From Lentinula raphanica (taxonomy: Eukaryota > Basidiomycota > Agaricomycetes > Agaricales > Omphalotaceae): a DNA stretch of 64,000 nucleotides. Below the pieces are notes generated by a model that ran no database searches, was not told the origin of the DNA, and was given only the letters and a program-made list of their open reading frames with translations. The DNA lies in the NCBI GenBank assembly GCA_027919835.1, contig JANVFP010000011.1, positions 1,240,001-1,304,000 on the forward strand, read 5' to 3'. This document shows, in pieces, positions 34,859-45,010 of the stretch. The translations under genes and the position numbers were made by a program. Numbering within the stretch: position 1 is the first letter of the stretch; every line of letters begins with the position of its first letter.

Positions 34859-35166
34859 CGTAGTTTTGTGTAGAGAGTGAGCGTCGACGATTCTCACGAA
34901 GACGATTGGCCCCTATCATCTCATAGGATGATATTGAGAAGCGTTTTGCTCATCAGATACGAGGAGCTGGGCATTCATCATACTCTTGACGAAACTCGGT
35001 GAATCGTGTCGTAGAACTTCAAGGCAATAAATGCTTCGACTCTGTACACTCCGAACAGTTATGTAGTTCTACAATTATACTCTCTAAGTAGGTATTTACA
35101 ATATTATTAGTACAATTACTACGATGATAACAATATCGATGATACACTGAATGTTGCCTCTTAGCT
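34859..35166. other. Short intergenic stretch between two minus-strand genes
   Basis: These 308 bp comprise the 3' flank of the DUF2156 gene and the promoter of UreF. The sequence is AT-rich; nothing else is recognised. Confidence 0.4.
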
Positions 35167-36423
35167 CTATTTCTTCAAGACCGCCAACAAATTCTTCACG
35201 CCAGACAGCCCCAGCCCATCTTCCGGATAGCAAACATACATCTCTTCCCGTTCACTATCAAATTTACCTCTGAACTCTCCCCTCTTGAAAAGTCCCGCAC
35301 CTTTGGCGACGTGTTCATATAGTTTCGATAACGAGGTTACCCGCCACCCAGACTTAACTTTGTGATCATCCACCAGAGTGATATGATCAGAAGCGGTGAT
35401 ACCAAAAGTGACGGTAATTGGGAACCCCAGACGTTTCTCGTCAGCTTGAATATGCTGAAGGGCGGTGTGGATGAGATGCTCGGAGGTTCCCCGAGGAGCA
35501 TGAGCGAACGAGACAGCGTTTTTGATGAGGTATGTGTGCGGACCGTGGATGGGAGTAAGGATAAGAACGCCTACGATGTGTCCTGATGACCGAGCTACCC
35601 AGTATCGCCGGTGCTCTTCGTCTATCCAAGGTTGTCCTGTTGTCTAAGAGACCATGGAATCAGTGAGCATGTACAAAAACGTTTGTGAGAGAGTTAAACT
35701 TACCGAAGCGAGCTGAACGCCTTTCAAGCCCTTGAGCCTTCTCCATTCCAACATTCCTTCTTCCACTTCTTTTCTATCCTCCGATGACCATCTCCCAGTC
35801 ACTTCTTCTACAACTACTCCTGCCTTTTCAGCTCGTCTCAGATTCTTTTTCAGATCTTTGACGATACCGGCGCCTGTATGGCCTTTGGCTTTGTCGCTGG
35901 TCAATTCCAGTACGTGATCTGGATGGAGCACTTCTTCATATATGCACATGACACCGCTCCAGCCTAATGAGGAAACAAGGATTTGTTCGAAGTCGTGGTC
36001 AACACAGCACCATATTGGACGGAGATTCTGAGATTTGACCCAGGCAATGAATGCTTCTGCTGTAGGCTTGAGTGCATCTGGAGAAGAGACCAATGGGTCT
36101 CCCCAAGCAAAGACAAAGTGTTTCCGTTGCATGTATCCCTGGACAGGTGGGAACGAGCTTTCTTTGATCTGGCCAGGTTCGGCCTGCCAGATGCGATAGC
36201 GGTCGAATTCAAGCCAGGCAGTGGCAGAAGAAGAGCCGTAGGACGCGACTAGAGATGAGATGACGGATTTATCGATGATAGCAGAGGTAGATGAAGATGT
36301 GTTGTCGTCGACATCGTCGCTATCGTCCTCAATATCATTGTAAAGATGTTCTCGGTCGATAGATAGATCTTCGGTAGATAGTTTGGACAATTCGTCAAGG
36401 GATTCTGTAGGAGTAGTAACCAT
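35167..36423 (-). CDS. Freestanding DUF2156 (LPG-synthase C-terminal like) protein
   Basis: The protein resembles the GNAT-fold DUF2156 module found in bacterial lysyl-phosphatidylglycerol synthases. In fungi the same module occurs in enzymes that transfer amino acids from tRNA to ergosterol. Two exons give about 400 residues. An acidic N-terminus (IDREHLYNDIEDDSDDVDD) precedes the domain: WLEFDRYRIWQ, YMQRKHFVFAWGDPLVSS, FIAWVKSQNLRPIWCCVD, then the hallmark KDLKKNLRRAEKAGVVVEEV and WRRLKGLKG. After the intron come YWVARSSGHIVGVLILTPI, APRGTSEHLIHTALQHI and GLSGVKNLLAVLKK. There is no attached aminoacyl-tRNA synthetase and no membrane span. Amino-acid transfer to a lipid is an inference from the family; the substrate cannot be read from the sequence. 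Confidence 0.8.
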
Positions 36424-37237
36424 TGCGGCCAGATGATTGAGGTATATGCTTGTAAGCCATTTTATAGACTGACACCGGCGATGGTGACGACTAAGCGTTA
36501 TTGGAGATGACTAAAGAAAGAGAATGTTCCGGTAGTTTCCGTCGAAATCCTTCTTCCGAAAATCTTCGTAGGACGAGCACGTCGGGGTGTAAGAGATAAG
36601 ATTGAGTAAGCAAGCTGACTCATAATGGCGGGAGAGGCGCGTGCGCACGGACCTCTTCAATTCGCGATCGGAAATTTTGAGCCCGAAACTCCTTGGGCAG
36701 TACGACCGCGGATACATATGGTAACTTTCTCTTCTGTCCAGCTTTCAAGCTTCAGCTTCAACCATCCAGAGCTCAAACACCTTCTTTTGCCATACTCACT
36801 AGGCTTCAATGCGCCGATAATCCTACGCACAACTTTCTCAGATCTCACTTTTAGTCTCTATGCCGCATTGTGGTCGCTGCTTTCTTAGCTCAAGCTCGAG
36901 TGATTGGCTGATCGCTGATAAATTCCTTCATACATCGCAAGAAAGACCTCGAATCACCACCGAGCGTGATATCTAGCAGAGCCAGAAGAACTCTGGTTCT
37001 ACGTTGCTCTGATAATTTGCTCAAGCTTATAGACTATGCTCCAGACTATGACTTTGAAGATAGCAAAGATCCGTATTGTGCCTTTTCGTCGTTCGTCTGC
37101 TTTTGGAGGTATCCATTTGTCAATCGGTATAAAAGCTGCTCTCGCTGCAGAAAGACCAAGCGCGCAATACATTCTCGTTTGCCTACGACCTTGTCTTCAA
37201 CGCCTCTCCGACGCGCACCGCAAGTAAATTCCGAGTC
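36424..37237. promoter_or_regulatory. Divergent promoter region of DUF2156 and acetate-transporter genes
   Basis: About 0.8 kb separate two start codons pointing away from each other. A frame starting at 36625 (MAGEARAHGPLQFAIGN) looks weakly protein-like but ends in stops and could not be spliced to anything convincing. No specific regulatory site is named. Confidence 0.4.
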
Positions 37238-38332
37238 ATGTCAACCAGCCAAGTCAATCTTGACCGCGAATCGATCTCGCCCTCGACATATACAGACGTC
37301 GAACGAGGCTGGATCAACGTCAAGGAATGCAGTGGGCACGTTCCCTCTGCCAGTACCGGAGGAAACTCGACGATTCCAATCATAGCTCACGGTCATACCT
37401 TTGGCAGAGCCGCCACAGGTAACGGGAAGATCGCAAATCCTGGACCTGCGCAAGTCATCCGAATGTGGCAATGTTTCATTTGTTCTGATCTATGCTTTTG
37501 GCAGTGGTGCGATCTCTTTCGCAGCGACGGCACTCTTGCTTTCGTTGTTCAATGTCCAGGCTGGCGGCGTGGAACATCCTGAAGTGTTGGTAAGCATGGT
37601 ACGTATCAATACCGAGTTTGAAGTGGGATACTTCAAACTCATAATCATGCAAAGGCTGTCTTCACCGGGGGTCTTTCCCAATTCATGGCAGGAATGTGGG
37701 AGTATCCCCGAGGAAACGTCTTCAACGCTACTCGTGCGTTATGTACCTTTCTCGTTTCAATCATCCACGAGTTCACCAGTCTCGAACTTTCAGTATTTTC
37801 GCTCTACGGTAGCTTCTGGATGTCATATGCTACGATCTTTATCCCTGCTTCTGGAATCCTTGCTGCATACAAGGACCCTCTGGAGTTGAGTCACGCAGTT
37901 GGCCTGTACCTTATCACTTGGACTATCGTCACCGCGTTTTTCTTGTGAGTGATTCATTCTCCTGCCTCTTCGTAGTGAATTTGATACTGAACGCATCAAA
38001 TTCTATGAAGGTTTGTTGTAATTCGCCGCAACCTAGCGCTCACAGTCATGCTCTCCACCATCTTCCTAACCCTCGTCATACTCAGCATCTCCCAGTACAG
38101 CCTTGCTGGAATGCCAATGTGAGTCCTCCAGAAGATTGCATCTCGCTTTGTTATCACATTCATAAGGTGTTGATCATCGCTGATTTGCTGAGCCAGTCTC
38201 TCTTCCAGAGTGCAGAAAGCCGGAGGGGTATTCGGTATCATCGGTTCCCTGCTCTGCTTTTACATCGGTGTCAGCGAGCTATTGGCGGCGGAACTGAGGC
38301 CGCTTGTGAGGCTTCCCCTCGGGGTGCTGTGA
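37238..38332 (+). CDS. Gpr1/Fun34/YaaH-family acetate transporter
   Basis: This is a plasma-membrane carrier for acetate or other short monocarboxylates (Ady2/AceTr family), with six predicted membrane helices. The exons join to give MSTSQVNLDRESIS..., IANPGPAGAISFAATALLLS (the family's NPAPLGL region, here NPGPAGA), AVFTGGLSQFMAGMWEYPRG and NVFNATLFSLYGSFWMSYA. These are followed by GILAAYKDPLELSHAVGLYL, FVVIRRNLALTVMLSTI and VQKAGGVFGIIGSLLCFYIG, with the end SELLAAELRPLVRLPLGVL. The junction before GAISF uses a GC-AG intron (37450-37504, donor GCAAGT); all others are GT-AG. The family is known to be induced by growth on acetate; the sequence does not show the regulation here. Confidence 0.93.
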
Positions 38333-38689
38333 TGATCACGCCTGGTAAGTCAACCTTTCAATTAGTATTTCGAAGGCTGGAGATGAAGGTCCAACGAACC
38401 AATTTCTCTTTCGATAAGATTCTTGCTTCCCACGGCGGGAGGAAGCTCTTATTCGAATATCATAGTTCCTAGCTTGAAGTTAGGCTCTGGCTCCTCGGAC
38501 TTGACGATGGAGAATTCGCTTTCGGATTGGCACTTGGCAATGGTGCCAGTGGACATCTACTCATAGCACATGGATCCTTCTTGAAATGCTCTTTCCGCGT
38601 TTGTAATTTGTCATATACGTTCTCGAGACTCTTTTCTACTTTTGAACTTTCTCATCTGATCACACACGACATGCGTTCTGTTTTCTGCC

Positions 38690-39160
38690 TTGTCGTAGAA
38701 ATTTGGGATGAGATTACACAACCAGTGAACGTTCTAAAAGCCAGCGCCATGAATGTGTAACTAAACCAATTGTATGTAGCCATCAAGTCCCACTACACCT
38801 TCTAGCGCAGGAGTTGGTCCAAGATACCGTTCTGAATTGCTCCTCTCATCTGTCGAATGTCAACATTCCTGGATACCCTTGATACCTTCTTCTTTCTCTC
38901 CTTCCCTCCTCGCCGGAAGCGTCTCACCATTATGTTGGTCACGATGAGCATTGCCAGTACTACTCCCCTCTTCGATGAGTCTGACCGATTCCACCTCCAA
39001 GGGATGAAAAGGAACAGGATCGGTAAAACAAAGATTGCCAGACTGGAGGGGTTCGTACATGACAGGGGAGAACAAGCAGGAACAAGCAATGATCGAAGTT
39101 CCGGGAACGAATTGATATAATTGAACTTAACGCACTGGCCCAATCTCAGTCACTGTAAAA
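38690..39160 (-). pseudogene. Decayed third copy of the secreted-protein gene (3' part only)
   Basis: On the minus strand, the end of exon 1 (EIGP, about 39146), the intron (GTGCGTTAAG...CCTCCAG), the last exon (SGNLCFTDPVPFHPLEVESV) and about 300 bp of 3' flank match the tandem genes at 19-21.6 kb. The 3' flank shares AATGTTGACATTC, GATGAGAGGAG, TGGCTACATACAA and TAATCTCATcCCAAATTTCTAC. The copy lacks signal peptide and domain. Its stop region has changed so that the His-rich end is replaced by a read-through tail. It is therefore a truncated relic about 17-20 kb away in inverse orientation. Confidence 0.82.
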
Positions 39161-39311
39161 CACGAAGTTCACGCGTGCAAGAAAGCCAGGCTATTGCCAC
39201 TCCAACGGGTGAAAGATTCCAGTTGATTTCATTGTTTTATTTAAGGCTTTGAATGCACTAACTGATGAAGTATTATTAAATGCGCACTTTTAGGAAAAAG
39301 TGACTTACCTT

Positions 39312-39343
39312 ACGATAAACCCTCGCTTGTGAGGATTTATCGT
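39312..39343. repeat. Strong hairpin, 13-bp stem with 6-nt loop
   Basis: The left arm ACGATAAACCCTC and right arm GAGGATTTATCGT pair at 12 of 13 positions around the loop GCTTGT. It sits about 150 bp upstream of the relic copy (relative to its orientation) in otherwise featureless sequence. It could be an RNA hairpin or a remnant of a mobile element. Confidence 0.6.
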
Positions 39344-40993
39344 TTTTGCCTGTCACTTGTTCAGTTAGTACTGTTCTGAGCCAACTTGTCTCTCAACTCA
39401 TCTTTTTTCGCCCTCTTATCCGCCTTCCTCACGATATCTTCCGACATCATGAGTTGCCAGTTACTCTGCTGGTCTGCAGCCCGCGACCGAAGGTATTTGT
39501 AACCTGGCTAAGTATGTAGATACAGATCGTCTGCAGTGCATGACTCTCTGTATCCCCACGACTGCCACGTACTGGTGGATGCAACCACCCAGCAGGCCTG
39601 TCCAAGCGGTTATCACCGTGGTTGGTATACAGTGCATCCATCCAGTGCTGACGTTCGATATCTTGTTTAGATGTAGTCAACGAGAGGCTATATGTTTTGC
39701 ATGCGCGCAGATAATTTGAGTCAGACCTGAAAAAGGAGAAAAGGGTACTTCCAATTAACAGCAGGAATGAGGATGTTTCTCATCGTAGAACGAATAGGGG
39801 ACAATCGTCTTGCTTGAGCCGTGTTGAACTATTCCTTGGACATGTAACATTAGATACACGCATAAATAGCGATGAGCGTGGAGAAGATAGGCAGGCCAAG
39901 GGAAATCGTCCACTAGACTGAGTCTGGAGAAGACTGCACGACCTTGTCGATACCGCCTTCGGCTTCGTGTTGTAACCGAGTCAATGTCTGTCGCCATCCA
40001 TGTCTAGACATGAGGTAGATGGTTGACGACCTAGGCATGTTCATTTTGAAGCCAGCTTTGACAGGGTTCCATCGACTTCTCCTTGAAATCCTCTGTTGGA
40101 AAAGAGAGCTTGAGATTTGAATCTTTACCAGCCCGATCGCAATGGTCCTTTAGATAACCCTGACAAGCGTACTCGACCTTGATGACTATCGTGCCTTTTC
40201 CGAACATAAGATAGGTTCAAAAGAGAATGCACGATGAGCGGACGGTAAATTTTTGGCCGCTTTGAGTACCAGGAACTGGAAGGGTGAAGGACGTCGGATG
40301 ATCCTTCGCGAAGGGTTAACTGCCGGGAAGTTAGAGTCTGTCTGGGGCGGGTCCTCGAGGTTCGTCGGTCAACCTTGAATTCCGGAGTGTTCATGGAGCC
40401 TTGAAGTGCCAGCAAAGCGGGCAGATACTTTGTCATTGCTGCTAAGATGAGTCGGGAGTCTCTAACTAGAAAGAACAAGCTGAAGTTAGAACAGCAACGA
40501 TGTCAAGCAACAATTGTATAGCATAAGAATACAACATTAATCCAGATCTCATACGGAAGATAGTTTGAGCGTTTCTCGTAGAGATTTGCACTAAGTTGAA
40601 TTTCAAGTGTGCCACTGCGTTTTTTCTTGCGAGTTGAAGATTCTGCCTTTTAGGACTTGATGTACGTCCCAAAATGCGATTTTGCCTGACATGAGTTGAG
40701 TAAGTCTGCAGAGTCGTTCGTATGGCAAATTCGGAATGCTGCATCTGTGTGGCGATTTCATTCTGAAGATCGTATAGAACGGAAAGAGTCCAAAGTCAGG
40801 ATAAGAAGGACAGCGCTTGAGGTTATGTTTTAGCGCCTGCTATGTAAGCGCCCAACCGCCTCGGTCAAGTTCCGAAAGATTCACGTGTCAAATCTACCCT
40901 TGGCTTCAACGCTTCAGCTGAGCATTTTCAGCTGTTCCTTCAACTTTGCGCTTTGCATGCTCCTCTGACATTCTCTCTTCATAACTACATTCT
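39344..40993. other. Intergenic, no gene supported
   Basis: About 1.65 kb precede the AFG1-type gene. Frames of up to about 117 codons exist on the minus strand (40125-40478) but lack protein-like composition or splice partners. The last 200 bp should be the AFG1 promoter, with TTCACGTGTC near 40881. The stretch from 38333 to 38689 likewise shows nothing beyond the acetate-transporter 3' flank. Confidence 0.4.
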
Positions 40994-42971
40994 ATGAGCT
41001 CGAGGTCATCATCAACGGCTATATCTGCTCTACTTCGCCCCAGAACATTAGCACCTGCTCGTCCTCCAGCTTCCCGGATACATCGAACAGTCTATGTCCC
41101 TGGAAAGGCTTACAATTCATCCTTATCCACATCTTCCTCTACAACAACACCATCTATAGAGCAAAATATTTTCAATGGACCACCAACTAATCATAATTCA
41201 CACTCGTCGCCCACTACCAATAAATCTCATGGTGCGTAGCACGTCGGACGTGAGGGAATATCTTAATCATCTAAACTTTCAGGACACAAGAAACCACTAG
41301 TACACTATCACAACCTAGTAGAAAGCGGAACGCTGAGAGGAGACGAGCATCAGACTCGTATAATACAGAAGTTGCAAGATCTACACGATGAGCTGATGGA
41401 ATATACCCCTCCACCCATAGCTGAAACGGTTCCATCAAACTCCATAGTAAACTCATTTTCCCTCCATATGCGTCTTCTATCCCTCATGCCCCACTTCTAG
41501 CTATCCCGTATATTCTCCCGCAGCGAACCCACCCCTACTCAACCTCCAGAAGACGCACCAAAGGGACTCTATCTATACGGAGACGTCGGCACAGGAAAAA
41601 CCATGCTCATGGACCTCTTTTACTCCTCACTTCCTCCTCACATCCAACGCAAACGTCGGGTTCACTTCCACGCGTTCATGATAGACGTTCACAAGCGATT
41701 ACACGCGGCGAAGAAAGCTATGGGTCACGAAGGTGGGGATCCGATAGTTCCGGTGGCTCGAGACCTTGCGAGGGAAGCGTATGTTCTCTGTTTCGATGAA
41801 TTCCAGGTGCGAGGAGCCTTACCGGTGGCTTTTCAGATTTGGTTGGAACGTCTTCTGACTCTAGCGCTATGCTATAGGTGACTGATATAGCGGACGCGAT
41901 GATCCTGCGACGTTTGTTGGAGAGTCTGTTGAATTATGGAGTTGTTGCAGTCATAACGTCCAAGTAAGTTCTTCTCTTGTTGAATCCATCTATAATTTCG
42001 TGGCTCTTATATCATCCCTCTGCAGTCGACATCCAGACGATCTTTATAAGAATGGCATTCAAAGATCAAGTTTCATACCTGCCATCGAACTACTGAAGAC
42101 CCGATTCGACGTTACTGACCTTGACTCTGGAACCGGTAAATACACTTTCGTATCCCAAACCTCATCCCTCACTCATCCTCCTCTTAGACTATCGTCGCGT
42201 CCCCAGAGCACTCTCCAAAGTTTACTACGATCCCCTTACCCCATCCAATGCACTAGAGATAGAGAAGATTTTCAAATCCATGACCCACCACGACGACAAA
42301 GATCCTCCCGTGAGGAACCGCCAGCTGACGATCTGGGGTCGCAAGTTGGCTATACCTGAAAGCACGAGCAAGGTGGCGAAGTTTAGGTTTGACGATTTGT
42401 GCGGGAAGCCGTTGAGTGCAGCCGATTATCTGGAGATTACGAAGACGTTTGGGACGTTGTTTGTCTTGGATGTGCCTAAAATGGGGATGGATAGTAAGGA
42501 TAAGGTGGGTGCAGCAGTCTGGACCTCGATGAAGTTTCGTTAACGAGGCTTATCTGGTACGCTGCAGGCACGAAGGTTCATCACGTTCATCGATGCATGT
42601 TACGAGAGCAAGGTGTGTACTGGCTCTTTCCCTTCCTTCGACGTTATCTCATTCATTTGGATCTAGACAAAGCTCTTTGTCACCTCAGAAGTCCCAGTGT
42701 TCCAAGTCTTTTCTGATGAAGATTCGGACTCGGGCAAGCCTATTTCCGACCACATGCGAGGCATCATGGATGATCTTGTTGGTTTATCTTTCTTCTAGGT
42801 TTAATATTGCCTCTTCATTAAACTTTATTGTTGCAGGGTATCTCACAGGAAATTGTCGGAAAGAGCTCAATTTTCTCAGGTGAGGAGGAGTTGTTCGCTT
42901 TTGCTAGAGCTTGCTCCCGTCTGGTACAAATGGGAAGCAAGGAATGGGTTGACACTGCTGGCCAACACTAG
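40994..42971 (+). CDS. AFG1/LACE1-type mitochondrial AAA+ ATPase
   Basis: This ATPase of the mitochondrial inner membrane (yeast Afg1, human AFG1L) assists degradation or quality control of respiratory-chain subunits. The N-terminus ([20 protein letters not shown]) is rich in Ser/Arg and poor in acidic residues, as in mitochondrial presequences. After a linker, [20 protein letters not shown] is the family start. Walker A is GDVGTGKT and Walker B is [14 protein letters not shown], formed across an intron. [17 protein letters not shown] contains the sensor region. The tail includes [30 protein letters not shown] and FLAFARAC-like [15 protein letters not shown]. All introns (for example GTAAAC...TCTAG near 41446-41499) keep the frame. 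The stop faces the convergent Rtc3-like gene 195 bp away. Confidence 0.94.
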
Positions 42972-43166
42972 ATACAGTAGAACCATGACGATATTTATCT
43001 GTATATATGTATTCAACATGTAATCCAGGTTTTCATTTACCTCAACTTCTGATTAGACAGGTCAAGATTGGTTTATAGACAGATGCAGCGCACGATGTTA
43101 GCGATAAAGATACAATTTGTTTGTACTTCCTTCTCATCCTCCATGAAATTGCTCAGCACAAATCCC

Positions 43167-43762
43167 TCAAATACCCGTTAATCCCTTGCCCTTGCTGTCT
43201 ATGACACTACTACCTCGGGCAGCATTGGTTATGAACGTCTGGGTCGAGATTGCATCTCCTGGCTGATCCTTTCCTTTCTTCAGTATGATCTCCACGACAT
43301 CAACGTCTTTACTGCTACCAAAGTCGTTCTCTAGCTGCTGTTTCGATGCTTGGCCGAGAAGACCTTGGTTGCCGGATGTGCTGTAGAAGACTTGGAAGGC
43401 TAAAAGGAATCCGTGAGGTTTTGTTACGACAACATCGGAGGAGTACTTACAATCCACGACTTCTGCTAATGGTATCGATCTGTGTGAAGTTGTGTAAGTA
43501 TCTCAGGCAACGCAAAGCAAGGAATGACTTTACGTGTCTGCAAACAAAGGAAGGAGCGATCAGTGAGGGATCCAGATATGAGGACAGCACACATACCTCC
43601 TTTGATCCATTTCTTGTACTAGAAGACGTTCGATGAGCGCGATCCCAGTGAACACTTTCGCGAAGATGTACTACACACCTCTGTCGGATTCACAATAATG
43701 ATGTATTCTTCAGTTTTCTGAGGGTCGGGTTTGTAGATGACCTTGGTGAGTTCACGAGCCAT
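43167..43762 (-). CDS. Rtc3-like SBDS-domain protein with a 4-nt exon
   Basis: This is a small protein of the Rtc3/SBDS N-terminal domain family (yeast YHR087W), linked to RNA metabolism and stress. Five exons give 123 residues: 43679-43762, 43597-43618, 43534-43537, 43451-43479 and 43167-43399. The spliced protein reads MARELTKVIYKPDPQ, YIIIVNPTEYKKWIKGDT, SIPLAEVVDSFQVFYSTSG, then LLGQASKQQLENDFGSSK and VVEIILKKGK. Exon 3 is only four bases (ACAC on the coding strand), flanked by a CAG acceptor and GTAAAG donor. Without it the next exon would meet a TAG after three codons; with it the conserved GDTSIPLAEVVDSF stretch results. The surrounding introns are 59, 54 and 51 nt. Confidence 0.88.
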
Positions 43763-45010
43763 GCCAGATGAAGATAAAGGTTGTTGATAATGTAGCACAC
43801 GAGTGGTTGTTTGATGATTGATGAGGATGGAAAGAGGAAGAGGTCAAGCCTTTATACCTACATCCTGTGCTCGGTCCCGTGACGTAGAACGACGTCATAA
43901 CTAGTCAAAGCTACTTTCCCACGCCTCCTCAACGCGGTTCTCGAACTTTGGTCCTCGTGAGAACACCGTACGCGCATGTAACGCGACGCGCTCTAGCCTA
44001 CGCTGATTGGCATTGCCCTAGCTGAACGCGAAGATGTCTAGACCCTGGCGTTCCAGTCCCATGTCCAACATCTGGCTTCCATGAACTAGGTTCAATCTGA
44101 CTCGGAACGTTATCGGTGTGAATGATTTCAACATTCGCCCAATAATAACTTGGGTAACTCCCATGACTAGTATGAGCACCAGGGGTTCCATCACGAATGC
44201 TCCTGTTAGACTTATCAGGGTCCTGGCATTTGCAGCACGATGTGTATGAGCTGTCCGACCTATCAATTCTCAGATCTCAGCGTTCATTATGATCCGCCAA
44301 CAGAATTTCGAGAAGGTTGATCGACGACGATATTTTCTCTCGATCCTTTCTAAACACCGTGAGCTGTGGCGCGAGAATAGATAGGCAATATCGCGCCTGC
44401 GGGGAGGTTCGACAACGAGCAGATGATAGGCAGGTATATCATTCAATAGTCTCCACATAGCAAGCAGCACGGAGGATAGATATAGACAGCAATTTGCATG
44501 TTTTGCCACCGTAGAGTCCTGGTACACCCACTTGCGTAGAACAGTCGATATCTACTGCGTCAGTGGTCATTTTGCTTCGGATAATTCGATGCCTGGAGCT
44601 CCTGACAGTGCACAATGAGATGTTGATTGGTTTTGAGTTACGACAACTAACTGGTGTATTTTTGCGCTACTCGACGCCGAAAGCCACTCCAGCCCCATCC
44701 GGGTAGTGGCTTTCGACGACGACAAACTCTAGATAGCAGTTTTCATTCGTCGGGGGTATATTGGAAGGAAAGAAGGCACACATACCTGTAATAGTTGGCG
44801 GGGATTACTAGGATTCTACCTGTGAACCCAACTGAAATCCTAGCGAATGACTACACACTGGCTAGAATGGAATCCGCTACGACTTTGGGAGTCAAAAATT
44901 CTAACAGCCAGATGAACCCTGCCTATTGGGTACAAAAATTTTCCAAAATCGATATTGATCGCAAAAAGATGTAACGCAACACTGTGACAGTGGATAAACA
45001 ATTAGATGGC
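43763..45010. other. Intergenic region with one hairpin
   Basis: About 1.25 kb lie between two minus-strand genes. A frame at 44018-44266 has a hydrophobic stretch (AFVMEPLVLILVMGVTQVII) but no splice partner or flanking support, so I do not call it. The rest shows nothing beyond the hairpin at 44678-44715. Confidence 0.4.
44678..44715. repeat. Perfect 11-bp inverted repeat
   Basis: CGAAAGCCACT (44678-44688) pairs perfectly with AGTGGCTTTCG (44705-44715) across a 16-nt loop. It lies about 330 bp downstream of the MLH3 stop. Its meaning is unknown. Confidence 0.6.

Noticed and set aside
36625..36888. Frame starting MAGEARAHGPLQFAIGN upstream of the acetate transporter
   Set aside because: Could not be joined in frame to the transporter or any other exon; probably promoter or 5' UTR sequence.
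44018..44266. 82-codon frame with a hydrophobic stretch
   Set aside because: Isolated, no splice partner, no likeness to known proteins, and neighbouring frames on the same strand have stops throughout.
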